This document shows, one piece after another, positions 8,413 through 18,384 of a stretch of 64,000 nucleotides of DNA. Numbering within the stretch: the stretch's first letter is position 1; the number at the start of each line of letters is the position of its first letter. The DNA comes from Symbiodinium natans (lineage: Eukaryota; Sar; Dinophyceae; Suessiales; Symbiodiniaceae). Location: NCBI GenBank assembly GCA_905221605.1, contig CAJNDS010002354.1, positions 162,136 to 226,135 of the forward strand, given 5' to 3'. The position numbers and the translations under genes are program-made. The notes beneath the pieces are model-generated. The model had not been told where the DNA came from. It saw only the letters and a list, made by a program, of their open reading frames with translations, and did no database searches.

Positions 8413-8500
8413 AGGAATCTGTGGGCTTGAGGGTTTAGGGGTTTAGGGTTTAGGGTTTAGGGTTTAGGGTTAGGAATCAGTGGGCTTGAGGGTTTAGGGG
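8413..8500 (+). repeat. TTTAGGG array flanked by a 28-bp direct repeat
   Basis: AGGAATCTGTGGGCTTGAGG at 8413 recurs with one change at 8472, each copy continuing into TTTAGGGG. The segment between them is a short TTTAGGG array. Confidence 0.85.
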
Positions 8501-8741
8501 TTGAGGGTCTTAGGGTCTTAGGGTTTGAGAGGCCAAGGCAGTAGCTTCTCTTCTCTTCGTTTCGGCGATGAGCTGGATTTAATATTTCCTTAAGCCCTAA
8601 ACCCTAAACCCTAAACCCCAAGCCCCAAGCCCTGAACGTTTAGGGTTTAAGTTCGGGGTGCTCGCATCGCCCCTTCCCGCGATGTTGATCTGCAGCCCCC
8701 TGGGCCCGGATTTCTTGCACCCTGGTTCAAGTCTTGCGGTT

Positions 8742-8823
8742 GAGGGTTTAGGGTTTAGGGTTTAGGGTTAGGTTTAGGGTTTAGGGTTTAGGCTTTAGGG
8801 TGTAGGGTGTAGGGTGCAGGGTG
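8742..8823 (+). repeat. TTTAGGG then TGTAGGG array
   Basis: Units drift from TTTAGGG to TGTAGGG at the right end. Confidence 0.9.
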
Positions 8824-9180
8824 TATGTCCTTGCAGATGCAGAGTTTGGGGCTTCAAGTCTTCAAGGTGCGAATAGAGGTGACCTGCGGGACGCTTCCTC
8901 AGGAAGGAGCGTGATCATCAGAGAGAGAGAGAGAAAGACAGACATCCATATATTTACTATTTGTTTAAGAGCCCCCCCCCCCCCCCGCCAAACAAAAGAA
9001 AAACAACACATAAATGTTCTTCCTGGCAAGGGCAATCATCTATTTTTTGGGTGTTAAGAAACCATTAGATATGCGTAAGTATGTGTATACGATGATATTT
9101 ACGAGATGGTGTCGTTCAGTTTGAGAGGCCCCCGGTTCTGTGAGTTTGGCAGTGTGGCGCTACGTATGATGGGTGTATGT
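8824..9180. other. Unique spacer with C to A-rich tract
   Basis: It contains AGAGAGAGAGA (8920-8933) and a C run at 8971-8986 followed by an A-rich segment (CAAACAAAAGAAAAACAAC). A plus frame 8821-9057 is open but low complexity in part. No gene asserted. Confidence 0.5.
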
Positions 9181-9296
9181 GTTTAGGGTTGAGGGTTTGG
9201 GGTTTAGGGTTTAGCGGGTAGGGTTTAGGGTTTAGGGTTGGTGCATGTGGAGTGTTCTATCACGCTACGTCCAACCAGCATTCACCTTCGCCCCAG

Positions 9297-9405
9297 TTCG
9301 CCCACTACCCTTGACTTGGGAATTCCGAAGCACTGCGCCAAGATGCCGCTGGCGGAAGATATCCCTAGCAGAGAGCACATCAGAAGGACTGTAGCTCCAA
9401 GCTGA
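9297..9405 (+). CDS. Candidate exon, unknown protein
   Basis: The acceptor-like CATTCACCTTCGCCCCAG ends at 9296. Two plus frames are open from there; one runs to TGA at 9403-9405 and contains LDLGIPKHCAKMPLAEDIPS. No donor, no family, low confidence. Confidence 0.2.
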
Positions 9406-9419
9406 TTCGAAGGGTTTAG

Positions 9420-9990
9420 GGGTTCTGTAAATATTAAAGCATGAGTCTCCAACAAGGGCTTAGGATATACGGTTGCTGGACTTTAGCATCTTAGGGGTAC
9501 CGCGGAGGTCCCAGCAAGCCGCGGCAAGCTAGCTATGTTTTCCGGATGTTCCTGTAGAGCATGTTTGGTCGTTAATGACATGGTTGTCATTCTGCAAGTA
9601 CGTCTGCATTTGTGCAGGTGTACCTGTATGCGTATGAGCACGCCGCGTTTGCTATAGACATGCCCATGCCTATGCCTACACGCTTGCGTGTGCGAATCCG
9701 TGCGTGTACGTGTCTGCATACCTATGTGTCTCTTTATCACGTACATGTATGTGTATCGCGTCTGTATCATCGGTAAGTGTTTCGTATACACATGGCATCT
9801 GGGTGTGGCTGAAGCTAAAGGGTTTTCTCCAGTAAGTCATACCCATGAACTTCACAGTTCGCCTTATTGCACTCTCTGACTCAGAATGGATACACCGGAA
9901 GAGAATCTACTGATCAACACAGGTTCAAAAAAGCGTTCTTTGCTGCTTCAGAATGGGAAAAGACAGCCTTTAGACACTTTTTGCAGCTTG
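9420..9990. other. Array-free 570-bp spacer
   Basis: Rich in TGTRTAT dinucleotide-like sequence (9600-9790). Open on both strands (9483-9791 minus, 9688-9879 plus) but low complexity. Donor-like CATCG/GTAAGT at 9766-9776 and CTCCA/GTAAGT near 9829. No gene recognised. Confidence 0.4.
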
Positions 9991-9993
9991 TAC

Positions 9994-10353
9994 CCCTAAA
10001 CCCTAAACCCTAAACCCTAAACCCTAAACCTTAAACCCTAAACCCTAAACCCTAAACCCTAAACCCTAAACCCTAAACCCTAAACCCTAAACCCTAAACC
10101 TCTAAACCCTAAACCCTAAACTCTAAACCCTCGAAGAAGCGCCAGACTGAGAGCCTCTGATGCTGAGATGCAACCAGTGGCCTGAGATTTGAGTGCTCTC
10201 GTCGGGTCCGCGGGCATGTTGCAGCGAACTCTGGTCTTCACCCTAAACCCTAAACCCTAAACCCTAGACCCTAAACCCTAAACCCTAAACCCTAAACCCT
10301 AAACCCTAAACCCCAAACCCTAAACCCTAAACCCTAAACCTTAAACCCTAAAC
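9994..10353 (+). repeat. Two CCCTAAA arrays around a 110-bp spacer
   Basis: Arrays at 9994-10131 and 10242-10353. The spacer is open on the minus strand throughout. Confidence 0.95.
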
Positions 10354-10383
10354 CTCTCTACCATATAACCCTACATGTTAAAG

Positions 10384-10664
10384 ACGAATTTGGCGTTTAG
10401 TCCCCCATTGTTCAGCACGAATTTGGCGTTTTGACCTGTTTGACCCGTTTGGCCCCCCTGTTGTTCAGCACGAATTTGACGTTTTGACCCGTCTGACCCA
10501 TGTGGCCCCCCCCATTGTTCAGCACGAATTTGGCGTTTTGACCCGTCTGACCCATTTGGCCCCCCATTGTTCAGCACGAATTTGGCGTTTTGACCGTCTA
10601 ACCCGTTTGGCCCCCCCATTGTTCAGCACGAATGTGGCGTTTTGACCCGTCTGACCCGTGTCAT
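10384..10664 (+). repeat. Minisatellite, period about 53 bp
   Basis: GTTCAGCACGAATTTGGCG starts at 10410, 10463, 10517, 10569 and 10621, giving periods of 53, 54, 52 and 52 bp, with partial units at the ends. The remainder of each unit is TTTTGACCCGTCTGACCC plus a variable C run, which accounts for the length differences. Read on the minus strand, it gives imperfect NAKFVLNNGG-like peptide repeats that change frame, so it is probably non-coding. Confidence 0.95.
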
Positions 10665-10820
10665 TGTTTGGCCTCTTGGTGCGTCTGAACAGAAATTTTT
10701 TCTAAACCCTAAACCCTAAACCCTAAACCCTAAACCCTTGTTATGGGATTCTTTGGGCGGGTGGGTTTTTCCGTTGCCTACACGCACTGCTGGCCTAGCA
10801 AATGCTCGAACTTGAGATGC

Positions 10821-11160
10821 CCTAAACCCTAAACCCTAAACCCTAAACCCTGAACCCTAAACCCGAAACCCTAAACCCTAAACCCGAAACCCTAAACCGT
10901 TTAGCCCTAAACCCTAAACCCTAAACCCTAATCCTAAACCCTAAACTCGAAACCCTAGACCATGCTTGACCTGAAGCCCTCAGTTCGATGTTTTTCAGCA
11001 GTCCGCTGAGGTCGGAGTGCCGGTCATTCGCATCTTTTTTAGGGGTTATGGTTTAGGGTTTAGGATTTAGGGTTTAGGGTTTGAGTTTAGGGTTTCGGGT
11101 TTCGGGTTTCGGGTTTAGGGTTTAGGGCATAGGGTCTAGGGTTCAGGGTTTAGGGCTTAG
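10821..11160. repeat. CCCTAAA array and opposing TTTAGGG array
   Basis: C-strand units at 10821-10960 (several CCCGAAA variants) and G-strand units at 11040-11160, separated by an 80 bp spacer. Confidence 0.92.
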
Positions 11161-11578
11161 GACTACTGCGGTTCAGAATGAAGGGTGGGTTTCACCGGAT
11201 GCCCGCACCGGCCGCAAGATCTCTTGTGAACATTTGCGCAGGGAAACGTGGGGGTCTCCGGCTGTGCGGGATGTCGAGGTTTAGGGTTTAGGGTTTAGGG
11301 TTTAGGGCTTTAAGCAAAAATGACAGATATCGAACTCATGGAGGTTGCACACACATGACACTAGGGACCTGTAACCGTCCATGGTGGGCTTGTAAGAGGA
11401 CCTTCGGCGTCTTCAACAGGCTTTAAGTGGCTTGGTGGGGCCATGCAAGTCTGCCAGCGCCGCCCTTCGACTGATCTTGCTCCCAGGAAATCTGGGAGTC
11501 TGCGAGTAAAACTAGGTTGCATTTTTTGTGTGCTTCCTTATTTGGGCGTATAAGGGACCCTATATATGTATACACACA

Positions 11579-11612
11579 CACATATATATATATATATATT
11601 TTTTTTTTTTTC
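11579..11612 (+). repeat. AC/AT microsatellite with T run
   Basis: CACACACA then (AT)n then about 12 T. Confidence 0.9.
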
Positions 11613-11619
11613 TCAGAGG

Positions 11620-11946
11620 GTTTAACGGCCAACCCAGATAAGCTGGGCAAATCTGGGAAGCTGGGAAGTTGAGGAGTCTGGGAATCGGGACAAGTTGAGG
11701 TGAGAACATTTTTCTGTAGCTTGAGTGACTAACAAGCTATCCCCTACTACTATTGTGGAGGGCTACCTTGCTGGTCCAAACTACCCATACGATGGCTAAC
11801 AGAACATATCGTCTCTGAAACATACTGCCTTTGGGCAGTTCAAACGGCGTCAAGAAGTGGGCCACTTCTTTTCTTCGAGCCGCCCTCAAGGCTCACAAAA
11901 CAATGAGTTTCAGGGGTCACTCCTACTTGACAATCAGTTGACATAA
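11620..11946. other. Unique spacer downstream of the 11947 frame
   Basis: About 330 bp with no telomeric repeats, containing TACTGCCTTTGGGCAGTTCAAA (CTGCC/GGCAG inverted pair) and AAGAAGTGGGCCACTTCTT, an almost perfect inverted repeat near 11852-11870. If the minus-strand frame at 11947 is a gene, this would be its 3' flank. Confidence 0.4.
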
Positions 11947-12363
11947 CTATTCTTGTGGCTGGCGCTTCAACTTTTCAAGGTCATTGAAGAAGGTAGTTGG
12001 GTAGTTGATGGCAGAAGGTTTGGCACTGACTTTACCGTTTTCCAACTTGGGGTTGCCTGTTAAGGAGAAAGTTGCGGGGGGGGGGGGGGACCCGGGGGCC
12101 CTTCTCTTCGCAATTTTTTCACCCCCCCCCCTCTTTCTCACTTTTAGTGTAATGTTGAGAGTTACATTGGAGTTGGCATATTCGGACGCAACTTGCGGGA
12201 ATGTGCACAGGGAGATGCAGGTGCCGTGAGTTATCCCACTGTTTCCAAACCGGCCTTTATCAAGGCATAGTTGCATAGTTAGGTGACTGCACGATACGCC
12301 CGCCGTGGCGTGATCTCGCCTGACTTCCCCCCGCATGTCTGAGCCATGAAGCTCCAATACCAA
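11947..12363 (-). CDS. Possible spliced gene end, strand uncertain
   Basis: The minus strand is open for 138 codons ending in TAG. The middle (about 12057-12145) looks like an intron: GTGAGAAAG donor, an internal G run and C run that can pair, and CTTTCTCCTTAACAG acceptor. The 3' part reads KLENGKVSAKPSAINYPTTF and the 5' part ASEYANSNVTLNITLK, but joining at the best sites shifts the frame by one base, so the exact junction is open. The plus strand competes: CTTTCTCACTTTTAG at about 12131-12146 is an equally good acceptor, followed by 40 open codons. Codons in the 11953-12056 register are RNY-rich on either strand, which favours coding without deciding the strand. No family assigned. Confidence 0.4.
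   Translation of the reverse strand: MVLELHGSDMRGEVRRDHATAGVSCSHLTMQLCLDKGRFGNSGITHGTCISLCTFPQVASEYANSNVTLNITLKVRKRGGGEKIAKRRAPGSPPPPATFSLTGNPKLENGKVSAKPSAINYPTTFFNDLEKLKRQPQE
12067..12145 (-). other. Hairpin intron candidate with G run and C run
   Basis: On the minus strand, GAGAAAG plus a 9-G run near the donor is complementary to a 12-C run plus CTTTCTC near the acceptor. The ends of the putative intron can therefore fold together. Confidence 0.35.
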
Positions 12364-12466
12364 GACAAAATTGGAAGTTTCTCCCCCTCAGGGGCTAGTG
12401 AAGGTCACACACGCAGGCTAAGTGTCTGGTTTGGGTATATTGTGAGGTGCTGGACCATCAGGGAAT

Positions 12467-12535
12467 TTAGGGTGTAGGGTTTGGGGTTTAGGGTGTAGGG
12501 TTTAGGGTGTAGGGTGTAGGGTGTCGGGTTTGGGA
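12467..12535 (+). repeat. TGTAGGG variant array
   Basis: Mixed TTTAGGG and TGTAGGG units. Confidence 0.9.
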
Positions 12536-12588
12536 TGTGGGATAGGTCTTAACAGGCTACACCCTAAGGCCTAAACCCTAACCTACAC

Positions 12589-13010
12589 CCCGGAGTTCCA
12601 CTGAACAGGAAAGGTCGGAGCTTGAATGGGTACAGCTGCGCGGAATTGTCGTGTTCGTCGTGTATCCAATAAATGCACGATGCTAGTCGACAGTTTGTGC
12701 TGCCACGTTGAGGTGCATCTCCAGTACTCTTGGCAAGGGACATTGATGCTTTAAAGCCCGTACTTTAGGGTGAGAAGGTTTAGGGTCTAGGGTTTTAGGA
12801 TTTAGTGGTTTAACGGTTTGGCGGTTTAGGGTTTAAGGTACTTTTTTTAAATTGTTTAATTCGGGCTCGCAGAAGCTGTAGAGGGCCTTTCGACGAGATG
12901 CACCTGGGCGAATAAGATCCGCCAGACTGGGCAGTTTTTGTTGCACCATGGATTTTTAAAGCACCCGCAAAGCCAAAGATCGAAAGGGTTTGAGTAATGT
13001 CCCCGAAGCC
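12589..13010. other. Unique spacer
   Basis: The plus frame 12589-12678 is open for about 30 codons (contains ELEWVQLRGIVVFVVYPINA), which is not significant alone. The short degenerate TTTAGGG patch at 12778-12836 is the only repeat. Nothing else recognised. Confidence 0.35.
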
Positions 13011-13016
13011 CTGGAT

Positions 13017-13160
13017 CCTAAACCCTAAACCCTAAACCCTAAACCCTAAACCCTAAACCCTAAACCCTAAACCCTAAACCCTAAACCCTAAACCCTAAAC
13101 CCCAAACCCTAAGCCCCAAACCCTAAACCCTAAACCCTAAACCCCAAACCCTAAACCCTA
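13017..13160 (+). repeat. Telomere-type array, CCCTAAA
   Basis: About 20 units with a few CCCCAAA and CCCTAAG. Confidence 0.96.
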
Positions 13161-13438
13161 GAACCCCCTTCCCTTTTGGACCCAAACCCCCCCTCCCTTA
13201 AGGACCCGGGGGGGTCCTCAAGTCCATCACTCGGCCCTAAACCCCAAACTGCCAGCCACAAAATACCCCAACAGGCCCCCAACCGCAAACTCCCTTAAAG
13301 AAGCAAGCCCTAAACAGCAAACCTAAAACCCCAAACCCGACACCCTCCCCCAAAAAAAAAACCTAGCGGGCTTTGCAGCTCTCCTCTGGAGCTCTTTTCA
13401 AAGCTCAGAGCGCTCCAGGGACGGGACCGGGGCGAGGC

Positions 13439-13740
13439 AAACCCTAAACCCTAAACCCTAAACCCTAAGCCGTAAACCCTAAACCCTAAACCCTAAACCC
13501 TAAACCCTAAACCCTAAACCCTAAACCCTAAACCCTAAACCCTAAACCCTAAACCCTAAACCCTAAACCCTGAACCCTCCCCGCCGTTCGCCCAAATGCG
13601 CGTTCGCTTCCTCGACGTCACTCGCAAGGGCCCCCCCTAAGAAGAGAGAGAAGGCGAAAGCTGATCCTCAACCCTAAACCCTAAACCCTAAACCCTAAAC
13701 CCTAAACCCTAAACCCTAAACCCTCAACCCTAAACCCTGA
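13439..13740 (+). repeat. Two CCCTAAA arrays
   Basis: 13439-13578 and 13671-13740, separated by a 92 bp spacer. Confidence 0.96.
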
Positions 13741-13843
13741 ACAACTTAGTGGGGGGCCAGATCCAGTGCCGAAGTCTGCGCTGCGTGACTCACTTTCACC
13801 TGAAAAAAGCCGCAGAGTCCCAGTCCGAGTTCTCTTGGGTTTC

Positions 13844-13955
13844 AGGTTTAGGGTTTCAGGTTAGGGTTTAGGGTTTAGGGTTTAGGGTTTAGGGTTTAGG
13901 GTTTAGGGTTTAGGGTTTAGGGTTTAGGGTTTAGGGTTTAGGGTTTAGGGTTTAG
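13844..13955 (+). repeat. Telomere-type array, TTTAGGG
   Basis: About 15 units facing the array at 13671-13740. Confidence 0.97.
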
Positions 13956-14096
13956 TAGCGACCCCACAAGCCAAAAACTTGGTTCTACGCCTCCAGTACT
14001 TAACCCGAGGGCCTGAACCAAGGCCCTAAACCGCAAACCCCTGCGTGGGTAGTTCTCTAAATGAGGGTCTCTTTTTGGGTTCTATGTATGTATATA

Positions 14097-14247
14097 CCCC
14101 CCCCCTCCCCCCCCCCCTCCTCCCCCTCCCCCTCCCCCCCCTCTCCCTCCCCCCCCCCCCCCCCCCTCCCCCCTACCCCCCCCCCCCCTCCCCCCCCCCC
14201 CTCCCCTCCCCCCCTCCCCCCCCCCCCTCCGCCCCCCCCCTCCCCCC
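14097..14247 (+). repeat. Pyrimidine tract, C with scattered T
   Basis: 150 bp of C interrupted almost only by single T and ending CCCCAGAAAAAAAGA. Proline-rich frames here are artefacts of composition. Confidence 0.97.
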
Positions 14248-14319
14248 AGAAAAAAAGACCCTGGTTTAGAGAGCTATTTTCTTGGAGGTTCGGAGACTTG
14301 AGAGACCGAAGCCCTATAC

Positions 14320-14640
14320 CCTGAACCCTGCACCTGAGCCCTACAAACCCTAAACCCTAAACCGTAAAAACCCTAAACCGTTTAACCCTAAACCGTTTAA
14401 CCCTCAACCCTAAACGCTGAACCCTAAACCCTGAACCCTAAACCCTGAACCCTGAACCCTGACTACGGTTCCGAGTGGTGAAAAAATAGCGAACACAAAT
14501 CTACTCAGAGCTCCCGCGGAGCTCTCCCCCCGCAACCCATGCAACCCTCAATCCTCAACCTAAACCCCTAAACCCTAAACCTGAAACCCTAAACCCTAAA
14601 TCCTAAACCCTAAACCCTGAACTTTAAGCCTTAAACCCTA
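14320..14640 (+). repeat. Degenerate CCCTAAA/CCCTGAA arrays
   Basis: Units at 14320-14460 and 14550-14640, including AACCGTTTAACC variants. Confidence 0.85.
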
Positions 14641-14833
14641 AGCACTAAATTCCCCAAGGTCTGAGCAGCTGGAACAGCAGTGCCGGGACTCCACGGACCC
14701 CAGGTGCGGGGGCTGAGGGGGGAACTCAGGGGCGGAAGGCCACCTGCCCCTAAACCCTAAATCTAACGGGCTGTCGCCCACAGCCGGGCACGCCCACCAG
14801 CAGCAGGACAACGGCAGCAAGCACAGCAGCACA

Positions 14834-14925
14834 GCAAACACCGTGGAGGTGTTCATGTTCAGCATTTGCAGTCTTCACGTTCGCAAACACCGTGGAGGTG
14901 TTCGTGCTCACAAGCACCGTGGAGG
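14834..14925 (+). repeat. Short direct repeats, GCAAACACCGTGGAGGTGTT
   Basis: The 21-bp motif at 14834 recurs at 14883 (period 49), and a third partial copy (CAAGCACCGTGGAGG) starts at 14911. Confidence 0.9.
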
Positions 14926-14984
14926 CATCCACTGCCACACTGTAGAAGAAACCCGGAACCTTACACCCTAAACTCTCAACAACA

Positions 14985-15113
14985 ACCACAACAACAACAA
15001 CAACAACAAACAAACAAACAAACAAACAAACAAACAAACAAACAAAGAAACAAACAAACAAAGAAAGAAACAAACAAACAAAGAAACAAAGAAACAAACA
15101 AACAAACAAACAA
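14985..15113 (+). repeat. AAC then AAAC microsatellite
   Basis: (AAC)n passes into (AAAC)n with AAAG interruptions, about 130 bp. Confidence 0.97.
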
Positions 15114-15195
15114 GGGCGCGCGCGCGCGCGCGCGCGCGCGCGCGCGGGAACTGGTGCGTTTTCCGCGCGCGCGCGCGCGCGCGCGCGCGCGCGCA
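15113..15195. repeat. Two (CG)n tracts forming a perfect hairpin
   Basis: CG runs of about 32 bp at 15115-15147 and 15164-15195 flank GGAACTGGTGCGTTTTCC, whose GGAA and TTCC also pair. Strong potential for a cruciform or Z-DNA. Confidence 0.9.
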
Positions 15196-15229
15196 TGTCG
15201 AGTGCCATGTTATGGAGTTATGCCAGCAT

Positions 15230-15790
15230 CCTTCGAAATCCTGCCGCCCGAAACCCTTTCCGGAGCCGCTGATGCTGCTGATGCTCGCCCCCCGGGTCCC
15301 CAAAGAGAAACGAAGCCTCGATGATGCGCACCCTGGCCCTCCGCCCGGCCGCTTATCATGAGCATCAGCGGCTCCGGCCTCCAGGCATGCATGGTTTATA
15401 GGGGCATATGCCGGCCTCAAAACGGAAATGTCCGTAACAGCACGAAAACCACGGTATTTACAGCGATTTCTGTGTTTTCCAAGCTCTCAGCCGCATCCGA
15501 AACCCGAGACCCAACCCGCTGATGCTCATGATGCGCGCTCTTGTGGGGGTCCTTTGGGGTGGCCGATGCCACCCAAAAAACATCAGCAACGCGTGTTTGG
15601 CCAAAGTTGAAAAAGAGAGTCGATGATGCTCTCCGGGGTCGTTTTTGGGACCCCCCATGGGGCACCCAAAAAATGCGTCCAGGAGCCCAAATTCGGTGGG
15701 AAATAGCGCGTTTTTCGCGATAAAAATTGTACCTGAAATTGATGCCCTTCGGGAGCCGCATTTGGAGCCGGATGTTGGGGAGCCAACCGG
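15230..15790. other. Array-free block with GATGATGC modules
   Basis: 560 bp with no telomeric repeats and a different texture. CCGGAGCCGCTGATGCT (15260-15276) has a perfect 17-bp inverted copy at 15361-15377. CCGCTGATGCT recurs at about 15519, and GATGATGCKC-type modules recur at 15321, 15528 and 15624, two of them followed by GGGGTC and CACCCAAAAAA. The minus strand is open from 15761 to 15417 (114 codons). It may be a degenerate transposable element; no family recognised. It directly precedes family H copy 1. Confidence 0.45.
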
Positions 15791-15867
15791 GTCAGCGGCT
15801 TAACCCGCCCGCGTGGTAGCTAAAGCTAGGGCTGGCGCCTAACGGCGTCGGACCACGGGCGTGCCCG

Positions 15868-16086
15868 GATTTAAGAGCCTCCGGCTCAAGCCGCCGACCC
15901 CGCAGGAGAACAAGTTTAAGGTTTGGGGTTTGGTGATTTTGTTTGCGGTTCCTGTTGGGGGGGGGGGGGGGGTGGGTGGTGGGGGGGGGGGGGGTGGGGG
16001 GGTGGTGGGGGGGGGGGGGTGGGGGGGGGTGGGGGGGGGGGTTTGGGGGGGGGTTTGGGGGGGGGGGGGGTGGTAAGGGGGGGGGG
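15868..16086 (+). mobile_element. Family H element, copy 1 (3' truncated)
   Basis: It begins TTTAAGAGCCTCCGGCTC then AAGCCGCCGACCCCGC, shared with 35224 and 62755. After TTTGTTTGCGGTT it enters about 125 bp of G with scattered T. The expected right end (GCCAGGGTCGGCGG) is absent; the G tract joins a CCCTAAA array at 16087. Confidence 0.75.
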
Positions 16087-16423
16087 ACCCGAAACCCTAA
16101 ACCCTAAACCCTAATCCCTAACCCCTAAGCCCCTAAGCCCCTAAACCCGCGACCCACCGAAATTCACCAGTAGGAGCTCCCACCCCCCCCCCCCCCCAAA
16201 GTGACGACTCTTTTCGTCCCAACAAAAGTTTTCTTCTGCTTCTTCTTCTTCAAAGATCACAAGAATGTACCGGGACTGCTGAGTTTTTGGGAGAGTGCAT
16301 GGGCAGTCCATGGCCAATGCGTGTGTTGAAGCAGGGAGGTCCCCCCTCCCAATCTCGCTGGTGTCCAGCCTAAGGGTCGAAACTCCGGTTTCGTTTGGTT
16401 TCTGCTCACAGCCCTCTCTCACT

Positions 16424-16730
16424 CTCTCCCTCTCTCACTCTCTCACTCTCTTGCTCTCTCACTCTCTCACTCTCTCACTCTCTCACTCTCTCACTCTCTC
16501 ACTCTCTCGCTCTCTCGCTCTCTCGCTCTCTCGCTCTCTCACTCTCTCACTCTCTCACTCTCTCACTCTCTCACTCTCTCACTCTCTCACTCTCTCACTC
16601 TCTCACTCTCTCACTCTCTCACTCTCTCACTCTCCCACTCTCTCACTCTCTCACTCTCTCACTCTCTCACTCTCTCACTCTCTCACTCTCTCACTCTCTC
16701 ACTCTCTCACTCTCTCACTCTCTCACTCTC
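16424..16730 (+). repeat. CTCTCACT 8-bp microsatellite
   Basis: About 38 units; a central sub-block carries CTCTCGCT. Ser-His-Leu frames here are artefacts. Confidence 0.98.
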
Positions 16731-17160
16731 ACTGACACCCAAAGCAGCATCCGAAGAAGGATGGTGCTTCTGGCCCCGAAAACTGACTAGGGATGTCGCT
16801 CCTTGCCTCGAAAGGGTAGTTGGGTTGTTGTAGGGTGTATAAGGGGTATATACGGGGTCCCCATCGAAGGGCCCATACTCAGGGTGCTTACAACTCTACT
16901 TTCAAGTTCCCATGAACCTGCAAGTACCCTAGGAACCCCCCCCCCCGGTTCGGTGTCATCACCAGTGCGGCTTCTGCAAGGGGCATCGCGACCAACCCCA
17001 TGTGCTCGTCAGGAAGCGATGGACGGATGCCGCTGCTGAGGCAGTTGAGTTGTTTTCGAATTCAAAGAGCGGCGGGTGGGGTTTGCGACTAAAGTCCCCT
17101 GCGGAAATCCTTTTAGGAGCGATGTGTCTTTGCATAAAATCCCGCGGGGCAGGGCCCGAA
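16731..17160. other. Unique spacer with a family I end
   Basis: 16901-16924 carries CAAGTTCCCATGAACCTGCAAG, a variant of the family I right-end motif. The plus frame 16803-17039 is open. Nothing else recognised. Confidence 0.4.
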
Positions 17161-17163
17161 AAG

Positions 17164-17595
17164 CCCTAAACCCTCTTAAACCCTAAACCCCTAAACCCTC
17201 TAAACCCTAAACCCTCTAAAACCCTAAACCCCCTAAACCCTAAACCCTAAACCCTAAACCCTCAACCCTAAACCCTAACCACTAAGCCCTAAAAAACCCT
17301 AACCCCAAGCCCCCCGTTTGCTGGCAGAGGCCGAAGGTTGGGCGCGCAACCACAGGCTGATCTACATTCATAAGCCTTGTTGGAGTCTCTAGTGTGGTAG
17401 ATTCCCTGTGCTTTTGGGGTAAACCCGAAACCCGAAACCCGAAACCCTAAAGCCTAAAGCCTAAAGGCTAAAGCCTAAACCCTAAACCCTAAACCCTAAA
17501 CCCTAAACCTTAAACCCTAAACCCTAAACCCTAAACCCTAAACCCTAAACCCTAAACCCTAAACCCTAAACCCTAAACCCTAAACCCTAAACCCT
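17164..17595 (+). repeat. CCCTAAA arrays with variants
   Basis: 17164-17300 is degenerate (CCCTCTAAA). 17420-17595 begins with CCCGAAA and CCTAAAG sub-blocks and then has about 17 perfect units. Confidence 0.95.
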
Positions 17596-17599
17596 AGCA

Positions 17600-18123
17600 G
17601 CCAGAAGTGTTCCCTTCGAGCTCACAATCAGACCCATCCATCCGCGACCCCTCACCGATTCCTTCAGCGCAAGAGCCTGTCGTGCCACTTTCTTTGCCAC
17701 GCCATGAAAGCGAGCTATGGAAGAGCCAACTCTCTCACAACCTCAGTTTTTTTCACCCAAGAAGCAAGATGCTTTATCTAACGTACGGGCCCCCCCCTAA
17801 AACCCCTAAGCCCTAAAGGAAAGAGCACCTTCGAAAACTGCCCAGGTACTGGTGCCTGCTGCATTCCAGGCCTGCTTTTTGTTGAGTAGCTATGAAGTCC
17901 CCTATCTTACCCTAAACCCTGAACCCTATATACCCTAAACTCTAAACTCTAAACCCTAAACCCCAAACTCCAAACTCCAAACCCTAAACCCCAAACCCTA
18001 AACCCAACCCTAACACTAGGCTCTGTGAGAGGCGCCATTGGCCTTGCTGTCGCCCTGGAGCAACCTGGTCTGGGCCTTCCAGCCGGGATTTGGTGCCGAA
18101 GATTGAGGTTTTGGGATGTCTTG
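17600..18123. other. Spacers around a weak CCCTAAA patch
   Basis: 17600-17910 and 18010-18123 are unique; 17910-18010 holds degenerate CCCTAAA/CTCTAAA/CTCCAAA. A plus frame 17607-17816 is open but unassigned. Confidence 0.4.
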
Positions 18124-18384
18124 GGGTTTAGGGTTTAGGGTTTAGGGTTTAGGGTTTAGGGTTGTTGCTTAATGTTAGACCCACTTTCGTATGTTCTCCA
18201 GCCCCCTCCACCCCCCCCGGTCTCGGTCTGAAAGACATGTGGGTCTTCCTTAAATGCCTCCCCCCTGTGCCTTGGTAGTAGGCGACCGCTCCTTCGGAAG
18301 CCCCCCCCCCCCCACAAAGAGCCGCCACAAAATATTCTTTCGACACCCGGAAGTTTTCGACTTCGTAGGGAGCCCCTCCATACA

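Noticed and set aside
10371-10619. Minus-strand repeat protein with NAKFVLNNGG units
   Set aside because: Units are 52-54 bp, so the frame shifts between copies. Best read as a non-coding minisatellite.
11980-12060. Plus-strand peptide VVDGRRFGTDFTVF resembling the FG.DF.VY motif of tRNA-splicing endonuclease subunits
   Set aside because: The following exon frame lacks the expected catalytic His region and the donor would be weak. The minus strand is equally plausible.
14045-14324. Proline-rich frames
   Set aside because: Direct result of the 150-bp pyrimidine tract.
16295-16790. Ser/Leu/His-rich frames of 131-146 codons
   Set aside because: Translation of the CTCTCACT microsatellite; the 8-bp period leaves all frames open.
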